DNA of 64,000 nt from a virus. A model generated the notes under the pieces. The model ran no database searches and had not been told where the DNA came from. It worked only from the letters and a program-made list of their open reading frames with translations. Of the stretch, positions 28,835 through 38,511 are shown piece by piece. The translations under genes and the position numbers were made by a program. How positions within the stretch are numbered: the stretch's first letter is position 1; every line of letters begins with the position of its first letter. Location: the IMG/VR virus record IMGVR_UViG_3300042883_000874, positions 37,923 to 101,922 of that record. One strand, given 5' to 3'.

Positions 28835-30741
28835 TAGTCAAATAAATTTAATTGTGTTATTTTGGGTAATATATTATCAATTTCCTTATATATTTTATCT
28901 ATATAATAAGAGTCATCAATGTTATAATCTTCCCAAGGTTTTTCTTCATAAGTATTAAAGAGTTCTTGCATCCACTTCCCAGCTTCAACTTGTATCTCTC
29001 TTTTATCATGTTTGTTTACTTTATAGATCTTACAGCCTCCTGTAGAGATATAATATCTTAAAGTTTTTTGTAAAGGTTTTTTATGTATGCCTTCTTTGTC
29101 TACACAAATTTGTTGGAACTCCCAATCTCCTTTAATTTTTACACCAGAGCAATAGTCAAATATGTTTCTATTGTCTTGTAAAAATTGTTCAGGTAATTTG
29201 TTTTCAATAAAGAATGCATAGATTGCTTTAGGTATAATTAAGTTACTCTTGTTTTTATGAAGAGCAAGATTGTTAAACTCAAATCTACCTTTACATTTAG
29301 ATTTGCCAGCCATATTAACTGCAATGTAATTATTTACATCACCTATTACCATTTTGCTGTATTGATCATGCTCAAGTTGTAATTGAGTAATATCCTCCCA
29401 TTTTTTGCAAATTTCTAGATATATATCTTTATAACTTGCAGGGATTATCATCTCAAGACCATCTGTATTTTGCATTAATGGTTGACAGTCTGGTATAGCC
29501 TCAACTAACATTTCATATAGCATCATTAGAGATAGCTGACCATTGATTGTAATCCTCATTGTGAATTCAGGATCATATAGAAAACTGTTTGCATCATTAC
29601 TTAAGCCATAAGTTGAATTAAGAATAATCTTGTATACATAATTTTTAGGATCACTTTTAGGAAGCTTTTTTCTTTCCTCAAAAAACCACTCATATTTGCT
29701 ACAAAATATATCTCTATCTAGATGTGCCGGTGACCACTTATTCCTAATGGCCAGATTTGGATAAAAACTAGTTACATCAGATGACATTATAATCATATCA
29801 TCTTTTGCTTCATAAACTCCACTTCTTATACAACCATGAACTCCACCTAAGCCAAAGTCTGTCTTTACACCTTTATATTTAAAGCTGTATTTAAAGCCTC
29901 CTTTGGTGTCTCTTGCATTTATTATTAAATCATTGAAGTTATATAGTAAATCTTTAAAAGTGTCTGTAGTAAAGCTTGTGTAAGGCAGGATGATATCCTT
30001 TATCTTTATGTTATCTCTACTAGTTCTTAAATTTCTAAGATTATACTTACTTACATTCATTTCTTCACTTAAGAATGTCAAGAATAACTCTTTAGAGATT
30101 CTTGGTTCTGATGCACTAAACAAAGGAAGATTGTATTCTTGAGTTAAAGTTTTTCTAAGATTAATCTGTTCCTTGCTAAAGTTCATAATTTGCTTAGTAG
30201 ACTTAACATCATTTATACAATAGCTTATGATTGTATCAAGTTGTTCTTGTGTTGTGATACTTGTACTATGATGAATAGGCATATCTAATAGATTGTGCCA
30301 GTCCATAGAGTACTGTATCCATTTTAAGCTGGATCTTTTTGCTGGATTATCCCAATGGTTAAGCTTGAATACATCAATTTGTCTAATAGATAAGTCTTTC
30401 TCACTAAATTCTGAGAACTCTTTCATATTTTGTCTTTCAATGATATCTTGGGCTTTCTTATAGACCATACCAGCTATAGTTGGTCCATCTAGTTTTACTA
30501 ATGACTTATTATTTCTTACTATATACTCTGAAATTTGAGAGTCAAAAGCTAAGCCATTAAAGGATATGTGCCATTCTCCATTTACACTGTTGCTTACAAG
30601 AAAGTCAATAAGTTCTTTTATTTCATTTTTTAGATGACCTATAACAAAGATCTTTTGTTCTGTTCCTGTATAGTGTTCTGCTACTAAGGTAGTACAATCA
30701 ACTAGTGTTTCATAGTCAATTACCCAATGGTTTTTTGCCAT
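28834..30741 (-). CDS. polB: Family B DNA polymerase
   Basis: 635 aa replicative polymerase. Proofreading exonuclease motifs: DYE (D9, E11), N62-x4-D67 and Y174-x3-D178. Polymerase motif A SDVTSFYPN (D322), motif B KIILNSTYG (371-379), motif C QNTDGLE (D427; only one of the usual two Asp, with Asn at 425, as in several phage enzymes). The length is near that of compact phage B polymerases and far below cellular ones. It probably copies the phage genome with the primase and DnaB-type helicase upstream. A terminator lies just upstream, so it heads its own transcript. Confidence 0.93.
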   Translation of the reverse strand: MAKNHWVIDYETLVDCTTLVAEHYTGTEQKIFVIGHLKNEIKELIDFLVSNSVNGEWHISFNGLAFDSQISEYIVRNNKSLVKLDGPTIAGMVYKKAQDIIERQNMKEFSEFSEKDLSIRQIDVFKLNHWDNPAKRSSLKWIQYSMDWHNLLDMPIHHSTSITTQEQLDTIISYCINDVKSTKQIMNFSKEQINLRKTLTQEYNLPLFSASEPRISKELFLTFLSEEMNVSKYNLRNLRTSRDNIKIKDIILPYTSFTTDTFKDLLYNFNDLIINARDTKGGFKYSFKYKGVKTDFGLGGVHGCIRSGVYEAKDDMIIMSSDVTSFYPNLAIRNKWSPAHLDRDIFCSKYEWFFEERKKLPKSDPKNYVYKIILNSTYGLSNDANSFLYDPEFTMRITINGQLSLMMLYEMLVEAIPDCQPLMQNTDGLEMIIPASYKDIYLEICKKWEDITQLQLEHDQYSKMVIGDVNNYIAVNMAGKSKCKGRFEFNNLALHKNKSNLIIPKAIYAFFIENKLPEQFLQDNRNIFDYCSGVKIKGDWEFQQICVDKEGIHKKPLQKTLRYYISTGGCKIYKVNKHDKREIQVEAGKWMQELFNTYEEKPWEDYNIDDSYYIDKIYKEIDNILPKITQLNLFD

Positions 30742-30780
30742 ATTATTTATATTCAGTTTAGCTGTTTCCCCTTATAGTGT

Positions 30781-30810
30781 AAAAAAAAGGGAGCAGATTT
30801 CTCTACTCCC
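30781..30810 (-). terminator. Rho-independent terminator
   Basis: On the - strand GGGAGTAG pairs with CTGCTCCC (one G-T pair; 30803-30810 with 30789-30796), loop of 6, followed by eight Ts. It ends the unit whose last gene is 30834-31259. Confidence 0.88.
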
Positions 30811-30833
30811 TATAGGTTAGCTTAATATTACTA

Positions 30834-31259
30834 TTAAGGCATAATGATAGAAGGCTTAGGAGCCTCAACAACAGCACCAATAAAGTGCTGCATATAATCA
30901 ACTTTATCTGCATTTACTGCAAAGAACTGTACAAAAGCAATGATTTCTGCTTGATCTAAGATGAAATATTTCTGAAGTTGTTCAGCAAGTTTTCTTTCTT
31001 GCTTGATAACAGTTTTTTCACCAGTCTCAGGATCTTCCTTTGGAGATTTTCTTAATTCTGGATCACCATTTTCATTAACTTTAGCAAACATAGCATACTC
31101 ATTTCTCTTATATGTAGAAGTAATTTCTAAAGCTTTTTTGTCTTTATTATACACTACATCTAAGTAAGGAGAGTCATTACTTGCTGGAATCATTCTGAAA
31201 GTATTTTCATCAGGTGACCAGGGAGCTGTTACTAACAGCATTGTTTTTAAGTTTGTCAT
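30834..31259 (-). CDS. Conserved crAss-like hypothetical protein, 141 aa
   Basis: Opens MTNLKTMLLVTAPWSPDENTFRMIP, which I recall as a conserved opening in crAss-like phage genomes; no function is known. Mixed alpha/beta, with an acidic-basic linker (KSPKEDPETGEKTVIK). It is the last gene before a strong terminator and sits between the polymerase and exonuclease genes, so a replication link is possible. Confidence 0.75.
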   Translation of the reverse strand: MTNLKTMLLVTAPWSPDENTFRMIPASNDSPYLDVVYNKDKKALEITSTYKRNEYAMFAKVNENGDPELRKSPKEDPETGEKTVIKQERKLAEQLQKYFILDQAEIIAFVQFFAVNADKVDYMQHFIGAVVEAPKPSIIMP

Positions 31260-31286
31260 TTTCTAGTTGGTTTTAATTTTCACAAA

Positions 31287-31853
31287 TTAAGTCAATTTTG
31301 AGTTAAATTCCAAATTTTTTATACAAGTTTTAAGAGTTTCTTTATTAAAGTCCACATGAGAACATAATTCTCCTACTTCCATTAACAAGGATTCTTTTAC
31401 TCCCATCATCTCTGAATACATTTTGTAATACTTTTCAGGATTCATATAACTTTCAATATAAGCAAAGTTTGAGTCTTTTTTACCATAAAAATTTTCTATC
31501 TTTTTCTTATAGTTAGGACTAAGCTTTGAATATTTACCAGCTCTTATGTTATCCCAGTCTTCTGCATGAGGATTAAAGTCAAATACATACACTCCTTTAT
31601 TATCTTCAACTTGTTTGAAGTCATAAAAGAGCTTGTTACCTAACAATTTTTCTTTTTCAAAAACTGTAAACTCTGAATCATCTCTAAGATGATAATGACA
31701 GATTAATTTTCTGTCACATAAACTATACTGGTCTTCCCAGCTCAGATAAGTTTCAATAGGGGTAACACTTGCTCCCCTCTTTATTTCCAGGATAGGATAC
31801 ATAAATATCCTACTCTTCTGAAAATAGTCTTTATACAATGATGTTATGGCCAT
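31287..31853 (-). CDS. Conserved crAss-like hypothetical protein, 188 aa
   Basis: MAITSLYKDYFQKSRIFMYP... resembles a family I recall from crAss-like phages next to the PD-(D/E)XK exonuclease. Basic, no membrane segments. A TAATTTTG box (31876-31869) 15 nt upstream, inside the end of the exonuclease gene, could drive it. Function unknown. Confidence 0.75.
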   Translation of the reverse strand: MAITSLYKDYFQKSRIFMYPILEIKRGASVTPIETYLSWEDQYSLCDRKLICHYHLRDDSEFTVFEKEKLLGNKLFYDFKQVEDNKGVYVFDFNPHAEDWDNIRAGKYSKLSPNYKKKIENFYGKKDSNFAYIESYMNPEKYYKMYSEMMGVKESLLMEVGELCSHVDFNKETLKTCIKNLEFNSKLT

Positions 31854-31865
31854 ATAATTATAAAT

Positions 31866-32894
31866 TTACAAAATTACTTGACTTGCTGCAAATTTGTAAG
31901 GTAAACTATAATTATTATTCTTGTAGTGCCAGTTAGCTTCAATTAATTTATCAACTAATACAGTATCCCATAAGGCCAGTGTTTCAGAAGATACTTCAAA
32001 ACAATACACTTGATTATATTTGTCAATAACAATAAAGTTAAAGATAACTTTCCAATCAGAAGTAATAATATGTTTATATACATCTTTGACAAGTCGGGTG
32101 TAAATAGCTGCCTGTACATTGTAGTTGTAGAACTGTATTGTTTCTGGGAAGTCTGTGATAGTCTTACCAGTTGTCTTTAAGTCATTGATGTAAATAATTT
32201 TCTTATCATTATTGATTTGAATACTATCTGCAATTCCCTTTAGACCAATGTTTTCTATTCCTGCAGTGTCTGAAGACAAAGCTATTTCATTAAACATGTC
32301 TATGTTTTCCATCTCTGTGTTATATAACCCTAGTAATTCACAAACCTTTTTGTCTGCTCTCAGTAAAGTTACTGCCTCATTGCATCTTTGTAATGTTTCA
32401 CTATCTATTAGGTCCCTATTCCCTTTAGATTTTAAAAATTCAAAGTAGCTGATTGTTTCCTCTGTGATGATTTTTGATAACCTCTGGTCATCAGTTTTTA
32501 AGGATTGGTGTAAGTTGATCTCTTTGAGTATTTCTAAAATTTCTGCACCCAAATCAGCTAGTGTAAGTTCTGTAGCTGGTTGTGGATCCATAGATTTTAA
32601 AATGCTATGTACTTTATCTATAACTATTCTTGAGTTGCCTGTTGGGAGATTTGATGGTAAAAGTACAAAATTATCTTCAAACTCATGATTATTTAATATC
32701 AAACAGTGAATAACTTTTCCATCAATAAGATGTGAGTCAATTCTATCTTCTCTTTGATTGAGAACATAGTGATTATAATACATCTTTGGAGAGAATAAAA
32801 GCTTATTCAAGCCTGAATAACTTAATATAAAAGGCTTTTCATAAAACTCTTTCTCTAACTCAGCAATTGTTTTTTTAGATTTAGTATCTATCAT
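31866..32894 (-). CDS. PD-(D/E)XK exonuclease
   Basis: 342 aa, RecB/exonuclease VIII-like. Visible: LSYSGLNKLLFSPKMYYNHY near the N-terminus, DGKVIHCLIL (59-67), then GIADS (D223), NDLKT (D238, K240) and QAAIY (Q261, Y265). It would degrade dsDNA ends for annealing by the RecT-like protein encoded 8 kb upstream in the same block. Overlaps the preceding gene by 4 bases. This is the second protein in the window with this fold (see 4235-9706). Confidence 0.87.
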   Translation of the reverse strand: MIDTKSKKTIAELEKEFYEKPFILSYSGLNKLLFSPKMYYNHYVLNQREDRIDSHLIDGKVIHCLILNNHEFEDNFVLLPSNLPTGNSRIVIDKVHSILKSMDPQPATELTLADLGAEILEILKEINLHQSLKTDDQRLSKIITEETISYFEFLKSKGNRDLIDSETLQRCNEAVTLLRADKKVCELLGLYNTEMENIDMFNEIALSSDTAGIENIGLKGIADSIQINNDKKIIYINDLKTTGKTITDFPETIQFYNYNVQAAIYTRLVKDVYKHIITSDWKVIFNFIVIDKYNQVYCFEVSSETLALWDTVLVDKLIEANWHYKNNNYSLPYKFAASQVIL

Positions 32895-34075
32895 AGGTCT
32901 GTTATTGGTTTTTCTTCAATTAATTCTGGTACAACAACTTGAGCCTGCTTATTAAACTCCATTAACTTCTTAATGTCATCTGAAGGTTCTACATTAGTCA
33001 TTTTAAAGTATGTGCTATCACCATGATCATTAACATATTCTATAGCTTCAGGTAAAATTAAAGCCATATTTTCATATGTCATTATATTTTTATCTACAAG
33101 TTTATATACAATATCATCATAAGATACTTCACTATAATTTATATTAACATCAAAAAACTTCAATAAACTTTTAAAGTTTACATGATTTTTCATGTCTGAG
33201 TTAGCCATATGTCTTCTATGCTCTTTCATTAGTAATAATAAATAAACAGCTGATTGTAAATAATTACAATTGGCCATTGATTCCATAGCTACTTTATGAT
33301 TATCCTTATCAGAACTTTCAAATAAGTTTTTTACACCTTCATAGATTTCTTGATCCATTACAAGCTCAGAGTTTAATAAACTTAGTAAAGCTGATTCATC
33401 ATATACATTACCATGAGTCAATAAGGTATTATAAAGAGCTTCTTTCTCAGGACTTTCAAACTCATAAAGAGTCATATCAAAAGCTTCAACTAATTCTTTT
33501 TGATCATCAGTAAGAGGTAAGTCATTACCATTAGCATCTTCTCTAACAAGATCTTGTTCATCCATAAAATCATATACAGGACCATTAAAAGCACCAGCTG
33601 ACTTTATAGCACTTTTTACACTATAAGATGTTATAACAAAATCAGCTTCTGTACTTTCAATATCTTCAATTAATTTAATAATTTGCTGTAAATGCTCACT
33701 AGAACATCTTACTTTAGTTGCAGCAAGATACTTTAACATTGCTTTTTTTGTAATACAGTCTGTATTATAAAGTTTTTCAATAAGCTCTGTATCTATATTT
33801 TCTTTATTAGTAAACCAGATATTAGCTTTTTCTTTAAATTTCACTACAGCTGTATCAGTAGATTCACAAAAAGATTTTACTTTAAATCTTGGAATATTAC
33901 AATTAGGAAATATAAAAAGCTTATCTTTAGCTACAGGAACATAAAGTCCTTTAAGAATACTTAAAGGTGAATAAGTACTAAATACTCCTCTAATATCATA
34001 TTTTAACTCTGAATTATAACTACTATTTTTTATTGGCAGTCTATCTATATAGACTGCTGTTTGTTTATTTACCAT
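32891..34075 (-). CDS. Hypothetical protein, 394 aa, MoxR/VWA cluster
   Basis: No known domain recognised. Acidic, helical, with a PLTDDQKELVEAFDMTLYEFESPEKEALYNTLL-like run cut across residues 190-225. Overlaps the 160-aa gene by 11 bases and the exonuclease by 4, so it is co-translated with the AAA+/VWA genes and may be a substrate or partner of that pair (inference from context). Confidence 0.75.
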   Translation of the reverse strand: MVNKQTAVYIDRLPIKNSSYNSELKYDIRGVFSTYSPLSILKGLYVPVAKDKLFIFPNCNIPRFKVKSFCESTDTAVVKFKEKANIWFTNKENIDTELIEKLYNTDCITKKAMLKYLAATKVRCSSEHLQQIIKLIEDIESTEADFVITSYSVKSAIKSAGAFNGPVYDFMDEQDLVREDANGNDLPLTDDQKELVEAFDMTLYEFESPEKEALYNTLLTHGNVYDESALLSLLNSELVMDQEIYEGVKNLFESSDKDNHKVAMESMANCNYLQSAVYLLLLMKEHRRHMANSDMKNHVNFKSLLKFFDVNINYSEVSYDDIVYKLVDKNIMTYENMALILPEAIEYVNDHGDSTYFKMTNVEPSDDIKKLMEFNKQAQVVVPELIEEKPITDL

Positions 34076-34547
34076 AGGTTTCTACATTAATTGGTTCAAC
34101 ATTTAAAGCTAAGTGCTTGTATTCTTCTTTTATTGTCAATGTTACATTATAGTATTTATTTCTACATTGGCCAATAGTTCCACTAATCACATCTGTTTCT
34201 AGTTTTTGAAAGATTTCAGGAGTATTCCATCCTTGAGTAGTTAAGAACTCAGAAAAAGTTCTTGATCCTTTTTGACTAATAAAGAATAATCTTGATTGGT
34301 CTCTAAAGTTTCTACTAGCTTTTGTTCTTAAATTTACCATTAAACTTGGATATACAGATCTAGCTAATTGCCAGATATAATAAATTGATTTTTCTACATC
34401 ACAAGTGTTTAATATTAACTGACCCATCTTATGATCAGCTGTATCATTACTTTTAAACATTTTGTACAGTACTTTTGTAGATTCTTCATCTAATATAACA
34501 GCCTCCCCATTTGTAGGAGAAGCTGTTATTGTTTGTGTGTTGTCCAT
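34065..34547 (-). CDS. Hypothetical protein, 160 aa, MoxR/VWA cluster
   Basis: No recognised family. Contains aromatic-rich YYIWQLARSVYPSL and a basic RTKASRNFRDQSRLFF stretch. It shares a 15-nt start region (AAATAAAAATATATG) with the AAA+ gene immediately upstream, which suggests matched translation rates for these two products. Confidence 0.75.
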   Translation of the reverse strand: MDNTQTITASPTNGEAVILDEESTKVLYKMFKSNDTADHKMGQLILNTCDVEKSIYYIWQLARSVYPSLMVNLRTKASRNFRDQSRLFFISQKGSRTFSEFLTTQGWNTPEIFQKLETDVISGTIGQCRNKYYNVTLTIKEEYKHLALNVEPINVETYGK

Positions 34548-34562
34548 ATATTTTTATTTGGA

Positions 34563-35750
34563 TTACTTCATTGCCATTTTGACAACTTCTGCATTAAGCA
34601 TTAATTTCTGAAATTTAGCTTTATTGCTAGTGATTACTCTCCTTACAATGATGTATTTCAAGTCATTAGTAAATACTTCACCAGTACAAAACTTAGTTAA
34701 TCTTTCTGTAACTGCCTGGGTAATTGTGTTACCTTCTGCATAGTTACAAGTAAAGTTAATTAACCTTGTTACTAATACACTTGCAATATCAGCTCTATAA
34801 TCATTACCTACACCAATACAACTGTTTAATTCACCAATAATATAAGCTTCATTTTGGTGTAATAACATGTCTTTAGGAGTAACTAACTTATCTAATTTAT
34901 TATTAATAAATGTAGTAAAGAAAGTACTAAAAGTTGGATTAGTAGTAGCTTCACCTAATTGTTGAATCAATGGTAATTGATCTGCAAAATTATCAATAGA
35001 CATTAAAGAGTTAAAGAACATAGTTACAGTTCTTGCATTGATATCTTCAGCATCCATTAACTCCGGGTGTAATAATAAGAAGTTGATACATCTTGAATCA
35101 ATACCAGTTTTCTCTGCATATCTAGCCCATACATTAACATCAAACTTATAGTTTACATTAATTACACGAGTCTTTTGAGCACCATCCATTGCTGATACAG
35201 AATAGTTTCCATTATCAGGATTAGAAGTTAAGATGATCATAGATCCTACAGGTAAACACCAGTTATTATAACATTGAGTTTCTAATAAAGTCATAGTAGC
35301 TTGAATAAACTTTTCACTTGCTCTAGAATAATCATCTAATAATAAGATCATTGGTTGTTCTCTACCATTAATCCATTCTGGAGAAGCATGAGTCATTCTA
35401 ATTTTTCCTGATGGTTTAAGACCTGCAGTAATATATTGAGGAATTGCTCCTTCAACTACCCAGCGGTTAGTACCATCTTTAGCTATCATTTCATGTTCTT
35501 TACATGGATATCCTACTAGATCAGATACATCTTCTAACTCTGCTAAATTCTTTCTAACTAATTCCATTCCTAGTTCATTAGCTAATTGTAAAATAGTAGA
35601 AGTCTTACCACCACCAGCTTCACCTTCAATGTTTACTGCTTGTACAGCTAAACCTTTTTCAGATAATACTTTGTTATTGTTATAAATATAAGTTAAGAAT
35701 GATTTTAATTCTTCTGAGTTTAAGCTAATTTTATTACTTGTTGTTGACAT
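34563..35750 (-). CDS. MoxR-like AAA+ ATPase
   Basis: 395 aa. Walker A GEAGGGKT (43-50), DLVGYP and a pore-like insert, Walker B MILLLDDYSRA (D139, D140), sensor 1 ILTSNPDN (N177), then a sensor 2 region. MoxR ATPases act with VWA proteins as remodelling chaperones, often inserting cofactors or taking apart complexes. The VWA partner is the next gene upstream, 18 bases away. Confidence 0.88.
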   Translation of the reverse strand: MSTTSNKISLNSEELKSFLTYIYNNNKVLSEKGLAVQAVNIEGEAGGGKTSTILQLANELGMELVRKNLAELEDVSDLVGYPCKEHEMIAKDGTNRWVVEGAIPQYITAGLKPSGKIRMTHASPEWINGREQPMILLLDDYSRASEKFIQATMTLLETQCYNNWCLPVGSMIILTSNPDNGNYSVSAMDGAQKTRVINVNYKFDVNVWARYAEKTGIDSRCINFLLLHPELMDAEDINARTVTMFFNSLMSIDNFADQLPLIQQLGEATTNPTFSTFFTTFINNKLDKLVTPKDMLLHQNEAYIIGELNSCIGVGNDYRADIASVLVTRLINFTCNYAEGNTITQAVTERLTKFCTGEVFTNDLKYIIVRRVITSNKAKFQKLMLNAEVVKMAMK

Positions 35751-35768
35751 ATATTTTTATTTTGAATA

Positions 35769-36983
35769 TTAATTTAATTTAATTTGTAGACCTTTTAAGT
35801 CTGAATTAAGCTGAGACTGAGATGATATAACCCATAATACAGGACCTCTACACTTTTCTGGTGCAGGTGCTTCTCCATCAGTAAGATAGATCAAGCAGTT
35901 ATATTTCTTTTTGTTTGCATCATAGTAATCTGTTACTGGATGAAAATTAGTACCACCTCTGCCATGAATTTCAAAATCCTTCTTAGGATCAAATTTACCA
36001 ATATGGGAAATTGCTGTATCACATTGTACAAGAGTAACTTCTGTACCAGATCTACTAATGTGATGTATTTCATGCAAAAATTCTATAAGTTCATTTGTAC
36101 TTACTGAACCTGATGTATCTACAGCTACTAAAATATGTCTTTTCTCTTTGTGCTTTAATCCTGGATTTTCAATAAATCTAAAATTAGGCTTTTGTCTTGA
36201 CATCTTAGTAAATGTCTTAATGGATCCACCAACAAATCTTCTTACATAAGCTCTCCAATTAAACTTTGGAGGATTAAGTTTAGAAATTTTATCAATGATT
36301 TCAGCCATTTCACCAGGGATCTTTCCTCTTGATTTTGTTACTTGATCTACAACTTCTTTCAGTATATGCTCAGTCTGTGTTTTAATCAACTTCTTAGTTG
36401 CTTCATCTAAATTGTCAAACTCTTCCCATGTTCCATGATCAGGTAATTTAACTTCAACTTCTCCTTGCCCATTAATAGATACAGTGATTCCTCCTTCTCC
36501 TTTTTCATTACATTCAATCATCTTATCCAAATTAGGACATGTACCTGGATTCTCTTTAGCCTCCATTAACTTATCATAATAATACTTAGTACCTTTCTTA
36601 GGTTCTAAGTTTAATTCTGGATATACTTCAGGAAGTTGTGGCCCAGGTGGTAAGAAGATACTATCAATATATTGATTAATTTCAATATCCATAGCAATAT
36701 TAGCTATCATTTTATCACTTAAGTGATCATAATCTGTGATATGAAAGAAAGCAATATGTAAAATCTCATGCTTTAATAATCCTATCCTTTGATCAGGAGT
36801 TAACTTATCCCAGAATTCTTCATTGAGATATAATTGATAGTTAATTCCTAGTCTGCTTACACCAGCTGTAGGTACTTTTGTACTCCATTGCTTATTAAGC
36901 ATAATAAGAAAGAGACCATAAAAGGCCTCCTTTAACATCAAATCTTTACTAGCCTTAGCTAGTTCTTCACTTTTGTTTTTCAT
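35769..36983 (-). CDS. VWA protein with N-terminal HEILH metallopeptidase-like domain
   Basis: 404 aa. The N-terminal part has LLKHEILHIAFFH (HExxH at 72-76) plus a following DIEINQYID, as in the DUF2201-type putative metallopeptidases. The C-terminal VWA domain shows the MIDAS residues DTSGS (289-293), T345 in GGTNF and TDG (D369). It pairs with the MoxR ATPase. By analogy the VWA recruits a target and the ATPase remodels it; whether the zincin is active is unknown. Overlaps the upstream gene by 17 bases. Confidence 0.87.
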   Translation of the reverse strand: MKNKSEELAKASKDLMLKEAFYGLFLIMLNKQWSTKVPTAGVSRLGINYQLYLNEEFWDKLTPDQRIGLLKHEILHIAFFHITDYDHLSDKMIANIAMDIEINQYIDSIFLPPGPQLPEVYPELNLEPKKGTKYYYDKLMEAKENPGTCPNLDKMIECNEKGEGGITVSINGQGEVEVKLPDHGTWEEFDNLDEATKKLIKTQTEHILKEVVDQVTKSRGKIPGEMAEIIDKISKLNPPKFNWRAYVRRFVGGSIKTFTKMSRQKPNFRFIENPGLKHKEKRHILVAVDTSGSVSTNELIEFLHEIHHISRSGTEVTLVQCDTAISHIGKFDPKKDFEIHGRGGTNFHPVTDYYDANKKKYNCLIYLTDGEAPAPEKCRGPVLWVISSQSQLNSDLKGLQIKLN

Positions 36984-37422
36984 CTTGTTTCTTTAAGGTT
37001 ATTTCAATTTGTATATCATCAATAAATTCAAAATGAGTAGTAGACATGCTATCTTTAAGAAATCTAGCAAACTCTTTCATGAAAACTTTTACATTTTCTT
37101 CTTTATTATCTTGTTCTTTCATGATTTTCATTATATCATTATAACTAACAGCATTAGAATCTTTAGAAATACCTAAAGATGCATGATACTTTAATACTTT
37201 AGAACAGTGTTCATGCCATAATCCAAAAGTTTTTAAATTATTCTTTCTTAAGAATAAAGTATATATTAATGATTTTTTTTGGTCTACATTCTTTATACAC
37301 TCTAGTGCAACTACTTGATCTTCTTCTGTACTATCTAACATTTGTGATAAATTATCATATGATTCAGAATCAATAACTAATTTTTCTTTTAGTCTTCTAT
37401 TTTTAGTGTTTTGATCATCCAT
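36967..37422 (-). CDS. Hypothetical protein, 151 aa
   Basis: Charged, helical, no recognised domain. Its end overlaps the VWA gene by 17 bases and its start overlaps the upstream gene by 34, so it is read in the same unit. Possibly an accessory of the MoxR/VWA pair; context only. Confidence 0.72.
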   Translation of the reverse strand: MDDQNTKNRRLKEKLVIDSESYDNLSQMLDSTEEDQVVALECIKNVDQKKSLIYTLFLRKNNLKTFGLWHEHCSKVLKYHASLGISKDSNAVSYNDIMKIMKEQDNKEENVKVFMKEFARFLKDSMSTTHFEFIDDIQIEITLKKQDEKQK

Positions 37423-37736
37423 AAAGGTGTTGTTTTGTTTGATATATTATCCAGCCATTCTTTAGCTGAAGGTATGTGATTGTTACAGTCTTCTTTGACA
37501 TGTTGTTCTCCAATGTATCTTATGTATACTCTTTTTCCTATAGAGTTAATCATAAACTTTCCAAAGATTTCTTCTAATTGAAAGATACCTTCTGAGTGAT
37601 GTCTAAACATTCTGTGATAAGAGTGACCTACCCATTTTTTAGTTTCATCAAACCATTCATGATATTGTAAATACTCTTCAGGTTCCCCTCCCCACTTTTT
37701 AGCAGATGAGCGGCTGTGATCATATGGATGTGCCAT
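37389..37736 (-). CDS. DUF6915-like protein
   Basis: 115 aa. MAHPYDHSRSSAKKWGG, HEWFDETK, RMFRHHSEGIF and YIGEQHVKEDC match a small phage/bacterial family I recall as DUF6915. Many conserved His residues suggest metal binding, but no function is established. Starts on the last base of the upstream stop. Confidence 0.8.
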   Translation of the reverse strand: MAHPYDHSRSSAKKWGGEPEEYLQYHEWFDETKKWVGHSYHRMFRHHSEGIFQLEEIFGKFMINSIGKRVYIRYIGEQHVKEDCNNHIPSAKEWLDNISNKTTPLWMIKTLKIED

Positions 37737-38089
37737 TAATCTTCAATTATATTACCTTCATGATTATAAGTAGTATAACTCCTATATTCAATATTAACTT
37801 CAATACTATATTCACCAGTTTTAGTATCTATACTTAAAGTACCATTTCCACCATCATTATTATACCAGTCTTCTATGTTTCCATTATCAAGTAAAGTATA
37901 GCAATAATCATTTACATCACTATCAAGTTCTTTATTAACATCAGCAAAAAGATTACTAATTGTAGAATCTGATAAATGGTAATTCATATCATCAATAGCT
38001 CCACTGTCACCTCCACCAGAAAATTCTGCATATACACTTACAATACCAAGATCCCTTAATCTTAGCATCAATTCTAATCCTGTTGCCAT
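37736..38089 (-). CDS. DUF6878-like protein
   Basis: 117 aa, strongly acidic. FSGGGDSGAIDD and DWYNNDGGNGTLSIDT, followed by beta strands ending in R-Y-like residues, match what I recall as the DUF6878 family. Function unknown. Its stop shares one base with the start of the DUF6915-like gene, and these two families are plausible partners. Confidence 0.75.
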   Translation of the reverse strand: MATGLELMLRLRDLGIVSVYAEFSGGGDSGAIDDMNYHLSDSTISNLFADVNKELDSDVNDYCYTLLDNGNIEDWYNNDGGNGTLSIDTKTGEYSIEVNIEYRSYTTYNHEGNIIED

Positions 38090-38511
38090 TATTTCTTTTG
38101 TTTATAAAATCTGCCTAATATGTTGCCATTCAAGTACATATCATTTTCTAATACACCTAGTTCAAACTGATGTTTAACTTCTTGATAAGTTAATTCAGTT
38201 TTACTAAAGCATATCTTAAGGATAGTTCTTTGAATAAGCATACCATCTTTATGTGCTTTTTTAAGTACATCATTACTACTATAGTAATTTTGGTAAGCAG
38301 ATTTGGTTACTACTTTGTATTTTTTGAGTCTCTTGTCTGTAGAGATAGCTTTCTTAGCAAGTTTGGTTTTAGTATTAGAAAAGAAGTTCTTCTTACCTAT
38401 GTAAGTATAAGATTTACCATCAAGTATAACAGACATTTGGTATATGAAACCTATTCCATTTTCTGGAATGTCACTATCTTCAAATACTCTTCCTTTATAT
38501 ATCCAACTCAT
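38089..38511 (-). CDS. GIY-YIG-like phage nuclease (Seg-like)
   Basis: 140 aa. GFIYQM...YTYIGKKNF near residues 22-45, NYYSSNDVLKKA, then a C-terminal ELTYQEVKHQFELGVL...YLNGNILGRF. This matches putative T4-like GIY-YIG nucleases with the YIGKK form of the second motif. Unlike the NUMOD-type homing enzyme at 27656-28360 it is embedded in the operon by short overlaps, so it may have a phage role. Confidence 0.75.
   Translation of the reverse strand: MSWIYKGRVFEDSDIPENGIGFIYQMSVILDGKSYTYIGKKNFFSNTKTKLAKKAISTDKRLKKYKVVTKSAYQNYYSSNDVLKKAHKDGMLIQRTILKICFSKTELTYQEVKHQFELGVLENDMYLNGNILGRFYKQKK

Noticed and set aside
28707-28958. Rightward reading frame opposite the polymerase end
   Set aside because: It lies antisense to the polymerase and the 56-aa gene, with no promoter or family signature.
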